Below, piece after piece: positions 1 to 8,688 of a stretch of DNA of 64,000 bases. Below the pieces are notes generated by a model. The model saw only the letters and a list, made by a program, of their open reading frames with translations. It did not search any database and was not told where the DNA came from. The position numbers and the translations under genes were made by a program. The DNA is taken from contig JBASFK010000002.1 in the NCBI GenBank assembly GCA_049652985.1, positions 186,001-250,000 of the forward strand, written 5' to 3'. Each line of letters opens with the position of its first letter. Positions within the stretch are counted from its first letter, which is position 1. Origin of the DNA: UBA7657 sp049652985 (GTDB lineage: Bacteria > Pseudomonadota > Alphaproteobacteria > Micavibrionales > Micavibrionaceae).

Positions 1-1
1 T

Positions 2-970
2 GCAATGATCGAACAGGCTGCACGCGAGGCGATCAGGACGATCGGCTACGAGCAGGAAGGCTTTAACTGGAAGACAGTCAAAGTCGATGTTCGCCTGCAC
101 AAGCAATCTGCTGACATCGCGCAGGGCGTTGATGCTGCTGGTAACAAGGATGAAGGCGCCGGTGACCAGGGCATCATGTTCGGTTATGCCTGCGACGAGA
201 CCCCCGCTTTCATGCCCGCACCGATTTATTATTCGCACGCCATTCTGCGCTCGCTTGCCGAGGCGCGTCATTCAGGTGCCCTGCCCGAACTTGAGCCGGA
301 CGCGAAATCGCAGGTCACACTTCAATATAAGAACGACCGGCCGGTGGGCGCCGTCGCTGTCGTTGTTTCTACACAACATAAGGAAGGCCTTAGCCAGTCT
401 GACGTGAAAGAAATCGTTCGTCCTTACGTGAAAAACATCCTGCCCGAAGGCTGGATGCCGAATGAGGATGAATTCTATGTCAACCCGACGGGACGCTTTG
501 TTATCGGCGGCCCGGTGGGCGATGCTGGTCTTACAGGCCGCAAGATTATCGTCGACACCTACGGCGGGGCGGCCCCGCATGGCGGCGGTGCGTTCTCGGG
601 TAAAGACCCGACGAAAGTCGACCGTTCCGCGACCTATGCCGCGCGTTACCTGGCGAAAAACATTGTCGCCGCCGGTTACGCCAGGGCGTGCACCATCCAG
701 CTCTCCTACGCGATCGGCGTTTCCAAGCCGATTTCGCTGTACCTGAATACGCACGGCACGGGCAACATTCCTGAAGCGATCATCATCAATGCAGTTAACG
801 AGCTGATCGACCTGTCGCCGCGCGGCATACGCGAGCACCTGAAACTGAACCGCCCGATTTATGCCCGCACGGCGGCGTACGGCCATTTTGGCCGCGACCC
901 CGATCCGGATGGCGGGTTCTCGTGGGAGAAGCTGGACCTTGTCGAGCCGCTCCGCAAAATCCTCGGCTGA
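2..970 (+). CDS. metK: S-adenosylmethionine synthase (5' end cut by window)
   Basis: Makes S-adenosylmethionine from methionine and ATP in the cytosol. 322 residues are visible; the family has about 385-400, so roughly the first 60-70 residues lie before the window. The reading frame is open from base 2. Visible family motifs are GAGDQGIMFGYA near the start of the central domain, NPTGRFVIGGPVGDAGLTGR, and the phosphate-binding loop GGGAFSGKDPTKVDRS; the C-terminus ends with TAAYGHFGR and the usual SWEKLD stretch. The product is a plausible source of the methyl donor used by TrmB directly downstream. An in-frame ATG at base 5 is internal, not a start. Confidence 0.97.
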   Translation, partial: AMIEQAAREAIRTIGYEQEGFNWKTVKVDVRLHKQSADIAQGVDAAGNKDEGAGDQGIMFGYACDETPAFMPAPIYYSHAILRSLAEARHSGALPELEPDAKSQVTLQYKNDRPVGAVAVVVSTQHKEGLSQSDVKEIVRPYVKNILPEGWMPNEDEFYVNPTGRFVIGGPVGDAGLTGRKIIVDTYGGAAPHGGGAFSGKDPTKVDRSATYAARYLAKNIVAAGYARACTIQLSYAIGVSKPISLYLNTHGTGNIPEAIIINAVNELIDLSPRGIREHLKLNRPIYARTAAYGHFGRDPDPDGGFSWEKLDLVEPLRKILG

Positions 971-1001
971 GGCCGGCGATCAATCACCATCAAAAAGACG
1001 T

Positions 1002-1688
1002 TTGTGGGGCCGCCGTATGGGGCGGCCTCTCAAAAAGGATCGCCTGCATGCGATCGAGAATATCCTGCCCGTGGTTGCCATTCCCGAAGCAAAAATCACA
1101 AGCGCCCGTGATCTTGATCCTGCCTCGCTGTTTCTGAAGCCATTCAAGGATTACTGGTTCGAGATCGGGTTCGGCAACGGCGAGCACCTTCTTGCGTTGA
1201 AGAACGGCTTTTTGGACGTCGGGTTTATTGGCGCGGAATCTTTCGTCAACGGCATGGCGAATTTTCTCAAAGACACAGGCGAAAAAGAACTCGGCAATAT
1301 CCGCGTCCATATGGACGATGCGATGATGGTTGTTCGCTCGTTGAAAGATTCATCGCTCGGGCGGATTTATATTCTCAATCCCGACCCGTGGCCGAAGTTG
1401 CGCCACCATAAACGCCGGATCGTTTCACAATCCAATCTCGATGAATTCGCGCGGGTATTAAAACCCGGCGGGCGGCTGGTGCTGGCGACCGACGTTGACG
1501 ACCTCGCTGAATGGATGGTCACGCAATGCACGATCCACCCCGCTTTTGAGTGGACGGCGAATAGCTTAAAAGACTGGCAAACACCGCCCGCAGAATGGAT
1601 CGAGACGCGCTACGCTTTCAAAGGTAAACAAGCTGGCCGCAGGCAGACGTTTTTAGTGTTTAAAAAACTTGCCAACCCAATTAAATAA
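1002..1688 (+). CDS. trmB: tRNA (guanine-N7)-methyltransferase
   Basis: SAM-dependent methylation of G46 in tRNA variable loops. The SAM site is seen in FEIGFGNGEHLLAL, followed by FIGAE, and the substrate-binding segment NPDPWPKLRHHKRRIV is typical of TrmB. The conserved GRR(x)G element near the N-terminus lies upstream of the first ATG (1017), so I place the start at TTG 1002 (about 228 residues, the usual length). No strong Shine-Dalgarno supports either start, so ATG 1017 remains possible. It begins 31 bases after metK stops and is probably co-transcribed with it. Confidence 0.88.
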   Translation: MWGRRMGRPLKKDRLHAIENILPVVAIPEAKITSARDLDPASLFLKPFKDYWFEIGFGNGEHLLALKNGFLDVGFIGAESFVNGMANFLKDTGEKELGNIRVHMDDAMMVVRSLKDSSLGRIYILNPDPWPKLRHHKRRIVSQSNLDEFARVLKPGGRLVLATDVDDLAEWMVTQCTIHPAFEWTANSLKDWQTPPAEWIETRYAFKGKQAGRRQTFLVFKKLANPIK

Positions 1689-1734
1689 GCCTATATAAAC
1701 CGCATCATCCCAATATTGCTAAAACGATATGGAT

Positions 1735-1751
1735 GGGCTTAATAAAAGCCC
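1735..1751 (+). terminator. Short GC hairpin ahead of rimP
   Basis: A six-base inverted repeat (GGGCTT / AAGCCC, 5-base loop) lies between trmB and rimP. No T-run follows, so it may be a weak terminator or part of the rimP leader rather than a true intrinsic terminator. Confidence 0.3.
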
Positions 1752-1763
1752 GGGCAAAAACCC

Positions 1764-2300
1764 ATGTCTAAACGATTGAAATTAAAAGATTTTATGAGAT
1801 CGACACCTTTGGAAAACAGGATTGCAGAAATCGCCCGCCCCGCCGCCGCTGATCTGGGGCTGGAAATTGTGTGCGTCAAAATCCTCGGCGAAGGCGGCGG
1901 CACGAACGTGCAGATCCTGGCGGAAAACCCGGCCACTAAAAACCTGGGCGTCGAGGATTGCACAAAACTGAGCAAGGCGATTTCGGCGGTTATGGATGTC
2001 GAGGATCCGATCAATGGCTCATACCGTCTTGAAGTCAGCTCGCCGGGTATCGACCGCCCGCTGGTGAAAATCGAGGATTTCGAAACCTACAAAGGCTTAG
2101 AAGCAAGATTAGAGAGTGATATGCCCATCGCGGAAACGGGGCAAAGAAAGTTTAAAGGGATTTTGCGCGGCGTGAACGGCCAGTCGGTCGTAATCGACAC
2201 CGAGCAAGGTCTCGCCGAGATCCCGTTTACATCGCTGAACAAGGCGAAACTGGTTTTAAATGAAAAATTACTTCAACAAACAGCCAAAGGACTTAATTAA
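1764..2300 (+). CDS. rimP: Ribosome maturation factor RimP
   Basis: Helps assemble the 30S subunit. The 178-residue protein shows the family N-terminal alpha/beta domain (LENRIAEIARPAAADLGLEI), the hallmark YRLEVSSPGIDRPL segment at about residues 90-103, and a C-terminal SH3-like domain (GQRKFKGILRG through EIPFTSLNKAKLVL). It opens the conserved rimP-nusA-infB-rbfA-truB-rpsO cluster, with nusA 11 bases downstream. The first residues before LENRIAEI (about 15) are longer than in many homologues, so an internal start at ATG 1794 is possible. Confidence 0.95.
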   Translation: MSKRLKLKDFMRSTPLENRIAEIARPAAADLGLEIVCVKILGEGGGTNVQILAENPATKNLGVEDCTKLSKAISAVMDVEDPINGSYRLEVSSPGIDRPLVKIEDFETYKGLEARLESDMPIAETGQRKFKGILRGVNGQSVVIDTEQGLAEIPFTSLNKAKLVLNEKLLQQTAKGLN

Positions 2301-2311
2301 AGAGGTGAATC

Positions 2312-3844
2312 ATGGAACTGCTGCAAGTCGCTGACAACGTCGCAAGAGAAAAGAATATCGACCGTGAAATCGTCATCGGGGCGATGGAAGAGGCCATTCA
2401 AAAGGCCGGCCGCTCGAAATACGGTCACGACCACGATATCCGCGCGCATATCGACCGCCGCTCCGGCGTTATCGAACTGAAGCGCTACCGCCAGGTCATG
2501 GAAGACGGCGCGCTCATTGAAAATGAAGTGGCGCAGCTTACCGCTTCGCAGGCGAAGAAAATCAGTTCGACCGCAAAACCCGGTGAATTCATCATCGACG
2601 ACCTCCCGCCGCTGGATTTCGGACGCATCGCTGCCCAGACCGCGAAACAGGTTATCATGCAGAAAGTGCGTGAAGCCGAGCGTTCGCGTCAGTACGCCGA
2701 ATTCAAGGACAAGGTCGGCGAAATCATCAATGGCGTCATCAAGCGTGTCGAATACGGCAATGCAACGATCGATATCCAGGGCCGTGCAGAAGCCCTGCTC
2801 CGCCGCGATGAAACACTGCCGCGTGAGCACCTGAAAAATGGCGACCGCGTTCGCGCGATCATTTACGAGGTTCGCGAAGAACAACGCGGGCCCCAGATTT
2901 TCCTGTCGCGCACGCACCCGGAATTCATGGCGAAGCTGTTCATGCAGGAAGTGCCGGAAATCTATGACGGTATCATCACCATCAAGGCCGTTGCCCGCGA
3001 CCCGGGCAGCCGCGCCAAGATTGCCGTTGTATCGCGTGATTCATCTATCGACCCTGTCGGCGCCTGCGTCGGTATGCGCGGCTCCCGCGTTCAGGCTGTT
3101 GTCGGCGAACTGCAGGGCGAGAAAATTGACATCGTTCCGTGGACGGACGATATCGGCTCATTCGTGGTCAGCGCGCTGCAACCTGCGGCTGTCGTGAAGG
3201 TCGTTCTTGATGAAGACAAAAAACGCATGGATGTCGTGGTTCCGGACGAGCAGCTTTCGCTCGCCATCGGACGCCGCGGCCAGAACGTGCGCCTTGCCTC
3301 CATCCTGACTGGCTGGGATATCGATATCTTGACGGAAGCCGAGGAATCGGTCCGCCGCGCGGAAGAGTTCAAGACGCGTTCCGGCCTGTTTATCGAAGCT
3401 CTCGACGTTGACGACGTCATTGCTCACCTGCTAGTCGCCGAAGGTTTCGCGACAGTGGAAGAGCTGGCTGATACGTCAGTCGATGAACTGAACCGCATCC
3501 AGGGATTCGAGGAAGAAATTTCGAACGAACTGGTCACGCGGGCTCAAACCTTCCTGGCTGCCAAGAAAAAAGAACTTGAGCAAAAGCAGAAAGAACTCGG
3601 CATGGCGGATGACTTGGTTAGCATCGAGGGCTTAACTCCCTCACAGCTCATCAAGCTCGGCGAAGCGGGCATCAAAACCCGTGACGACCTGGCCGACCTG
3701 GCTGCGGACGAGCTGGTTGAAACGCTTGGCGTCGGACAGATCACTGAAAAAGATGCCAATACTGTTATCATGAATGCACGGGCGCACTGGTTTGCCGATG
3801 AGCAAGCCGCTGCCGCCCCGCAGGAGGAACAGCAGCCCGCGTAA
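2312..3844 (+). CDS. nusA: Transcription termination/antitermination factor NusA
   Basis: Binds RNA polymerase and nascent RNA, modulating pausing, termination and antitermination. Order of domains in 510 residues: N-terminal RNAP-binding domain, S1 domain at about 135-200, KH1/KH2 at about 230-345 (GACVGMRGSRVQAVVGEL; LAIGRRGQNVRLAS), then a C-terminal region with two acidic helix-hairpin-helix repeats typical of Proteobacteria. GAGGTG stands just before the start codon. The gene that normally follows in this cluster, ylxR, is absent; infB begins 43 bases after the stop. Confidence 0.97.
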   Translation: MELLQVADNVAREKNIDREIVIGAMEEAIQKAGRSKYGHDHDIRAHIDRRSGVIELKRYRQVMEDGALIENEVAQLTASQAKKISSTAKPGEFIIDDLPPLDFGRIAAQTAKQVIMQKVREAERSRQYAEFKDKVGEIINGVIKRVEYGNATIDIQGRAEALLRRDETLPREHLKNGDRVRAIIYEVREEQRGPQIFLSRTHPEFMAKLFMQEVPEIYDGIITIKAVARDPGSRAKIAVVSRDSSIDPVGACVGMRGSRVQAVVGELQGEKIDIVPWTDDIGSFVVSALQPAAVVKVVLDEDKKRMDVVVPDEQLSLAIGRRGQNVRLASILTGWDIDILTEAEESVRRAEEFKTRSGLFIEALDVDDVIAHLLVAEGFATVEELADTSVDELNRIQGFEEEISNELVTRAQTFLAAKKKELEQKQKELGMADDLVSIEGLTPSQLIKLGEAGIKTRDDLADLAADELVETLGVGQITEKDANTVIMNARAHWFADEQAAAAPQEEQQPA

Positions 3845-3887
3845 TTTTACCCACGCAGGCATCTGGTTTATAAATACGGCAAGGGAC

Positions 3888-6356
3888 ATGACGGAAACCA
3901 AGGATAAATCGGACGACGGTAAAAAACTTTCACTGGGCGGCAAAGGCACGCTCAGCCTGAAAGGCAATACCGGCGCGCCGGTTCGCCAGAACATGGGCGC
4001 CTCGTCAGGCGGTTTTTCCGTTGAGGTCCGTCGCAAGCGTTCAGGCCCTTCGCCCACGCAGAACGAGCCCATGCAGGAAGATCTGCACCTGACGAGCGAA
4101 GAGCGTGAATCCCGCGCCCGCGCTCTGCAGAACGCCATAGCCGAAGGCGCTAAACCTAAAACCAACCTGCCCAAGCGCCGTACCATCGAGGACGTCAAGA
4201 AAGAAGAAATCAGCAAGGCCGAAGGCGGGCCCATGGATGCTGCCCAGCTTGAACTGGCTGAAATGCGCCGCATCCAGCAGGAAGAACGTGGCGGCGCGGC
4301 TCGTCCGCCAGGAGCTCCGCGCCCGGCAGATGCAGCGCGCCGCGGACGTCCAGGAGGCGAAGAAGAAAGCCCGGGCGGTTTCCGCGACCGTTTCAAAAAA
4401 GCGCCTCCCAAACCGCAGCGCCGCACCACGCCTGACCGTCGTGGCGGTCGCCTGACCGTTTCGCAGGCCTTGAGCGATGATGTCATTGACCGCGATGGAC
4501 GCGGCAGATCGCTGGCCGCGCAGAAACGCGCCCGTGAAAAAGCACGTCTTGCGGCTCTTGGCCCGCAACAGGCTGCACAGAAAATTGTACGCGAGGTTGT
4601 CCTGCCGGAAATTGTTACGGTCGCCGAACTTGCAAACCGCATGGCGGAGCCTGGCAGCGAAGTCATCAAGGCACTCATGAAAATGGGCGTCATGGCCACG
4701 ATCAACGAAACGATCGATGCCGACACGGCGGAACTCATCGCCGGTGAATTCGGCCACAAGGTCAAGCGCGTTACAGATGCCGACGTCGAAATCGGCATGG
4801 AAGGAACGCAGGACAGTGAAACCGACCTGCAACCCCGCGCGCCTGTCGTGACCATCATGGGTCACGTCGACCACGGAAAGACATCGCTTCTGGACGCGCT
4901 GCGCCAGACGGACGTTGTTTCCGGCGAAGCCGGCGGCATCACCCAGCATATCGGCGCATACCAGGTAACATTAAAATCAGGTGCGAAGATCACCTTCCTC
5001 GATACGCCCGGCCACGCGGCATTCACCGAGATGCGCGCACGCGGCGCGAACGTAACAGATATCGTCGTGATCGTTGTCTCGGCAGAAGACAGCATCATGC
5101 CGCAGACGATTGAATCGATTAACCACGCTAAAGCGGCAGGTGTTCCGATCATCATCGCGATCAACAAGATCGACATGCCTTCGGCCAACCCGCAAAAAGT
5201 CCGCCAGGATCTCCTCCAGCACGAAGTCGTGGTCGAGGAAATGGGCGGCGACGTCCAGACGGTCGAGGTTTCGGCCAAAAAGAAAACCAATCTCGACAAG
5301 CTCGAAGAAGCCATTCTTCTCCAGGCCGAGGTTCTCGAACTTAAAGCCAACCCGAACCGCGAGGCGCATGGCTTCGTGGTGGAATCCAAGCTTGAAAAAG
5401 GCCGCGGCTCGGTCGCGACTGTTCTTATTCAAAAAGGAACGCTGAAAGTCGGCGATATTTTCGTGGCTGGTAAGGAATCCGGCCGCGTCCGCGCGATTAT
5501 GGATGACAAAGGTCAGAACATTGAAAAAGCGACGCCGGGCCAGCCGGTCGAGGTTCTTGGATTCGGCGGCACGCCCGATGCGGGCGACACCTTCACCGTT
5601 GTTGCCGATGAGAACAAGGCGCGCGAAATTGCTGATTACCGCCAGCGCAAGAAGCGCGAGCAGCAGGCCACCAAGGCAGTTAAAGGCCGCACGACGATGG
5701 AAGACCTGCTTCTTATCAAGGAAGAAGGCGAGAAAACCACCCTGCCCGTCGTCATCAAGGGCGACGTTCACGGCTCGGTCGAAGCGATTGCCGGTTCGCT
5801 CCAGAAAATGGTCGACGAGAACAAGGGTATCGCGGTCCAGGTCCTGCATAGTGGCGTCGGCGGCATCACCGAATCTGATGTCACATTGGCCCGCGCATCG
5901 GGCGGCGTCATCATCGGCTTTAATGTCCGGGCGAATGCGCAGGCGCGCGATCTTGCGCAGCGCGATGCCGTCCAGATCCGTTATTACAACATTATTTACA
6001 ACGTCATCGACGACGCCAAAGCCATTCTTACCGGCATGCTCTCGCCCGTTAAGCGCGAGGAATATATCGGCAATGCGCAGGTCAAGCAGGTCTTCAACAT
6101 CACCAAGGTCGGCAAGATTGCGGGCTGCATGGTCATGGAAGGCTGGGTCAAGCGCGGCGCGAAAGTTCGCCTGCTCCGCGACAACGTGGTCATTCACGAA
6201 GGCACGCTCAAGACGCTCAAGCGCTTCCAGGACGAAGTCAAAGAGGTCAAGGAAGGCACCGAATGCGGTATGGCGTTCCAGGATTACGACGACCTGAAAG
6301 AAGGCGACGTCATCGAATGCTTCCAGATCGTGGAAGAAGCCCGCACGGTTACATAA
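3888..6356 (+). CDS. infB: Translation initiation factor IF-2
   Basis: GTPase that brings initiator tRNA to the 30S subunit. The 822-residue protein has a charged low-complexity N-terminus (Arg/Pro/Glu-rich, about 1-230), an IF2_N domain, the G1 loop GHVDHGKT at 325-332, DTPGHAAF (G3), NKIDMP (G4), then domains II-IV. The frame is open upstream to 3774 but that part overlaps nusA; ATG 3888 follows AAGGGA and gives the expected MTETKDKS...LSLGGKGTLSLK alphaproteobacterial start. The rbfA ATG follows its stop directly. Confidence 0.97.
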   Translation: MTETKDKSDDGKKLSLGGKGTLSLKGNTGAPVRQNMGASSGGFSVEVRRKRSGPSPTQNEPMQEDLHLTSEERESRARALQNAIAEGAKPKTNLPKRRTIEDVKKEEISKAEGGPMDAAQLELAEMRRIQQEERGGAARPPGAPRPADAARRGRPGGEEESPGGFRDRFKKAPPKPQRRTTPDRRGGRLTVSQALSDDVIDRDGRGRSLAAQKRAREKARLAALGPQQAAQKIVREVVLPEIVTVAELANRMAEPGSEVIKALMKMGVMATINETIDADTAELIAGEFGHKVKRVTDADVEIGMEGTQDSETDLQPRAPVVTIMGHVDHGKTSLLDALRQTDVVSGEAGGITQHIGAYQVTLKSGAKITFLDTPGHAAFTEMRARGANVTDIVVIVVSAEDSIMPQTIESINHAKAAGVPIIIAINKIDMPSANPQKVRQDLLQHEVVVEEMGGDVQTVEVSAKKKTNLDKLEEAILLQAEVLELKANPNREAHGFVVESKLEKGRGSVATVLIQKGTLKVGDIFVAGKESGRVRAIMDDKGQNIEKATPGQPVEVLGFGGTPDAGDTFTVVADENKAREIADYRQRKKREQQATKAVKGRTTMEDLLLIKEEGEKTTLPVVIKGDVHGSVEAIAGSLQKMVDENKGIAVQVLHSGVGGITESDVTLARASGGVIIGFNVRANAQARDLAQRDAVQIRYYNIIYNVIDDAKAILTGMLSPVKREEYIGNAQVKQVFNITKVGKIAGCMVMEGWVKRGAKVRLLRDNVVIHEGTLKTLKRFQDEVKEVKEGTECGMAFQDYDDLKEGDVIECFQIVEEARTVT

Positions 6357-6734
6357 ATGCGCAATCACAAGACAAACGAACCCTCGCAGCGCCAGCTCAG
6401 GGTCGGCGAGCAAATCCGGCATATTTTAGCGGAAACGATTCATCGCGGGCATTTCAATGAAGTGGCCCTGCTCGATGTGAATTTAAGTATTTCCGAGGTA
6501 CGCATCAGCCCCGACCTGAAACACGCGACAGCCTATGTCATGACCCTTGGCGGCGCGAATATGGATGAAATCATTCCAGCGCTGAACAAGGATAAGAACG
6601 TTTTCAAGAAAGACGTCGCGAAAAACGCGGGCCTTCGGTTTACCCCCAGCATCCGTTTCGTCGCCGATAATTCATTCGACGAAGCGGAAAAAATCGAAAA
6701 TATCCTCCGCGAAATCAATTCCGAAAAAGACTAG
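6357..6734 (+). CDS. rbfA: 30S ribosome-binding factor A
   Basis: Binds immature 30S particles and assists 16S rRNA 5'-end maturation. The 125-residue protein matches RbfA in size and shows the N-terminal RVGEQIRHILAETIHRG helix and the central SEVRISPDLKHATAYVMTLG strand region, with the expected RFTPSIRFVADNSFDEAEKIENIL end. It starts on the base right after the infB stop and ends two bases before truB, so translation of the three is probably coupled. Confidence 0.95.
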   Translation: MRNHKTNEPSQRQLRVGEQIRHILAETIHRGHFNEVALLDVNLSISEVRISPDLKHATAYVMTLGGANMDEIIPALNKDKNVFKKDVAKNAGLRFTPSIRFVADNSFDEAEKIENILREINSEKD

Positions 6735-6736
6735 CC

Positions 6737-7672
6737 ATGGCCCGCAAGCGCAAAGGCGACAAAATCGACGGCTGGATCAACCTCGATAAACCCCTCGGCA
6801 TGACCTCGACGCAGGCGATGGCCAAAGTTCGCTGGCTGATGAAGGCGCAGAAGGCCGGTCATGCCGGAACGCTCGACCCGCTCGCCACGGGCATTCTGCC
6901 TATTGCGCTTGGCGAGGCAACAAAGACGATTTCCTATATCCAGGACGGCCTGAAAACCTATTCTTTCACCGTTCAATGGGGCGAGCAGCGCGATACAGAT
7001 GATGGTGAGGGCAAAGTCATCGCGACCTCTGACGTTCGCCCGTCGAAAGACCAGATTGAATCCGTGATCCCGGATTTTGTAGGCGATATCAAACAAACCC
7101 CACCGAAATTCTCGGCGATCAAAGTGGACGGCGCCCGCGCCTACGACCTCGCCCGCAACGGCGAAGAGGTCGAATTGAAGGAACGCACTGTTTACATCGA
7201 AAGCCTGACGCTTTTAGCTTCTAGCCCCGATACGACTGACTTCCGCATGGTCTGCGGCAAGGGCACCTATGTCAGGGCCCTGGCCCGGGATATGGGCCTG
7301 AAACTAGGCACTCACGGCTTTATAACGGCCCTGAAACGCGAGAAAGTCGGCCCCTTTACGCTGGAATCCGCTATTTCTCTGGACAAATTGACGGGTTTGG
7401 ACGATATTGCCCGCCTCAACGAGGCCGTTTTACTCCCCCTTGAGACCGCGCTGGACGACATCCCGGCGTTGGCCGTAAGGGAGGATGAAGCAGCCAGATT
7501 GAGAAACGGGCAAGTTCTCGCCTTCATATCCCGCCCCGACTTTGAGCGCCTTGGGCGCGCAGGTCTGGATGGGTCGCCCCAGGCGGCGCTGGCAATTTGT
7601 AACAACAAGCCGGTGGCGCTGGTGGAAGCGGAAGGACCTGAAGTAAGACCCGTTCGGATTTTAAACATTTAA
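6737..7672 (+). CDS. truB: tRNA pseudouridine(55) synthase
   Basis: Makes pseudouridine 55 in the T-loop of tRNAs. The catalytic aspartate is in GHAGTLDPLATGILPIALG (residues about 42-60), with the KPLGMTSTQA motif before it and the TYVRALARDMG motif at about 180. The 311-residue length is normal for an alphaproteobacterial TruB with a short C-terminal extension. It sits two bases after rbfA and 19 before rpsO, completing the classical nusA-infB cluster. Confidence 0.97.
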   Translation: MARKRKGDKIDGWINLDKPLGMTSTQAMAKVRWLMKAQKAGHAGTLDPLATGILPIALGEATKTISYIQDGLKTYSFTVQWGEQRDTDDGEGKVIATSDVRPSKDQIESVIPDFVGDIKQTPPKFSAIKVDGARAYDLARNGEEVELKERTVYIESLTLLASSPDTTDFRMVCGKGTYVRALARDMGLKLGTHGFITALKREKVGPFTLESAISLDKLTGLDDIARLNEAVLLPLETALDDIPALAVREDEAARLRNGQVLAFISRPDFERLGRAGLDGSPQAALAICNNKPVALVEAEGPEVRPVRILNI

Positions 7673-7691
7673 CCCTGAAAAGGAGTACACG

Positions 7692-7970
7692 ATGTCGGGA
7701 TTAGTAAAAAGCGCAGAGCGCAAAACTAAAGTTATTCAAGAATACCAGACCAAAAAGGACGATACCGGTTCGGCCGATGTGCAAATCGCCATCCTGACCG
7801 ACCGCATCAACTACCTGTCCGAGCATCTTCAGACGCACAAGAAAGACGTTCACAGCCGCCGCGGCCTCCTGATGATGGTTGCGCGCCGCCGTAAACTCCT
7901 GGATTACCTGAAACGTTCGGATGAAGGGCGCTATCAGAACCTGATCGAGCGTCTGAGTATTCGCCGCTAG
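7692..7970 (+). CDS. rpsO: 30S ribosomal protein S15
   Basis: Primary 16S rRNA-binding protein of the 30S platform, also part of an intersubunit bridge. The 92-residue sequence contains DTGSADVQIAILTDRINYLSEHL and the HKKDVHSRRGLLMMVARRRKLLDYL core. An ideal ribosome-binding site (AAGGAG) stands 6-7 bases before ATG. A 12-bp perfect hairpin follows shortly after the stop. In many bacteria S15 represses its own mRNA; I could not assign such a structure here. Confidence 0.98.
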   Translation: MSGLVKSAERKTKVIQEYQTKKDDTGSADVQIAILTDRINYLSEHLQTHKKDVHSRRGLLMMVARRRKLLDYLKRSDEGRYQNLIERLSIRR

Positions 7971-7998
7971 TCTAGCGTTGAAAACAAAGGCTTATATC

Positions 7999-8027
7999 AA
8001 CAAGGGGAACCTAATGTTCCCCTTGTT
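7999..8027 (+). terminator. Hairpin terminator after rpsO
   Basis: Perfect 12-bp inverted repeat (AACAAGGGGAAC / GTTCCCCTTGTT) with a 5-base loop, followed by a T-rich but interrupted tail. The likely end of the rimP-rpsO operon. Confidence 0.65.
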
Positions 8028-8067
8028 CGTTCGTAGCTGCAGAAATTTTATGAGAGGAAACAAAACA

Positions 8068-8301
8068 ATGAATTCTAACAGAAACACACTTATTGCCATT
8101 CTCGTTTTGGCTATCGTAGTTATTGCGGGTTACGTAGTTATGAACCAGCCGGATCAGCGCAGCACCGGCGAACATGTCAGCGACGCCATCAACAAGCTGG
8201 ATGAGGGCGTGGATGATGCTGCCCGCGAACTTGAAGACCGCACGCCTGCTGAGCGTATCAAGGATGATATGGACGATGCCTCGGACGGCAGCCCGCAGTA
8301 A
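8068..8301 (+). CDS. Small membrane-anchored acidic protein, function unknown
   Basis: 77 residues: an N-terminal transmembrane segment (about residues 9-25, LIAILVLAIVVIAGYVV) followed by a soluble acidic tail rich in Asp/Glu. I do not recognise a named family, though such short TM-plus-acidic-tail proteins are common in Alphaproteobacteria. The frame is open further upstream, but ATG 8068 is preceded by GAGAGGA and upstream sequence is occupied by the rpsO terminator hairpin, so this start is favoured. A strong bidirectional terminator follows it. Confidence 0.7.
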   Translation: MNSNRNTLIAILVLAIVVIAGYVVMNQPDQRSTGEHVSDAINKLDEGVDDAARELEDRTPAERIKDDMDDASDGSPQ

Positions 8302-8314
8302 CTTGGTTTGAATT

Positions 8315-8346
8315 TAAAAAAAGCCCCGCTCCGGCGGGGTTTTTTG
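8315..8346. terminator. Bidirectional intrinsic terminator
   Basis: Stem CCCCGC / GCGGGG with a TCCG loop, flanked by an A-run on the left and a T-run on the right, between two convergent genes. It can end transcription from both directions. Confidence 0.85.
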
Positions 8347-8688
8347 TTATTGGGCGGGTGCGGCCGGTTGCGTGACCCTCACCTTAACCTTGCATGGCAG
8401 GGTGACTTTATAGGCCCATACATGGTGGCGACGAACCGCGACGATAGGGAAATCATATTCCGTGCCCGGTGGCGCGGCTTTGTGCATGTCCATGAATTTC
8501 TTAACTTCTGCGGCGCCGGCCGGGGCAGCCATGGCTGTTTCGCAAAGTTTTTCCAACTCCCCTCTTTCAACACTTTTCACCCGCAAGGATTCCGATTTCA
8601 TGTGGTTCATGAAAATGAAGGCGTCTGCCGCAAAAGCCACTATGGCAAGCAGGACGGCAACCAGGATTATTTTTACGGTCTTGTTCAT
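8347..8688 (-). CDS. Hypothetical protein with N-terminal membrane anchor
   Basis: 113 residues with an N-terminal hydrophobic segment (about 6-27), either a TM anchor or an uncleaved signal, then a charged domain with paired Cys (one near residue 49, one near 100) that could form a disulfide if the domain is periplasmic. No family recognised. Its start overlaps the gpmA stop by four bases (ATGA), so it is translated with gpmA as the second gene of a two-gene operon. Confidence 0.7.
   Translation of the reverse strand: MNKTVKIILVAVLLAIVAFAADAFIFMNHMKSESLRVKSVERGELEKLCETAMAAPAGAAEVKKFMDMHKAAPPGTEYDFPIVAVRRHHVWAYKVTLPCKVKVRVTQPAAPAQ

Noticed and set aside
4977..6422. 481-codon open frame opposite infB
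   Set aside because: Fully antisense to a clear IF-2 gene; long antisense frames are usual in GC-rich coding DNA and the translation resembles no protein.
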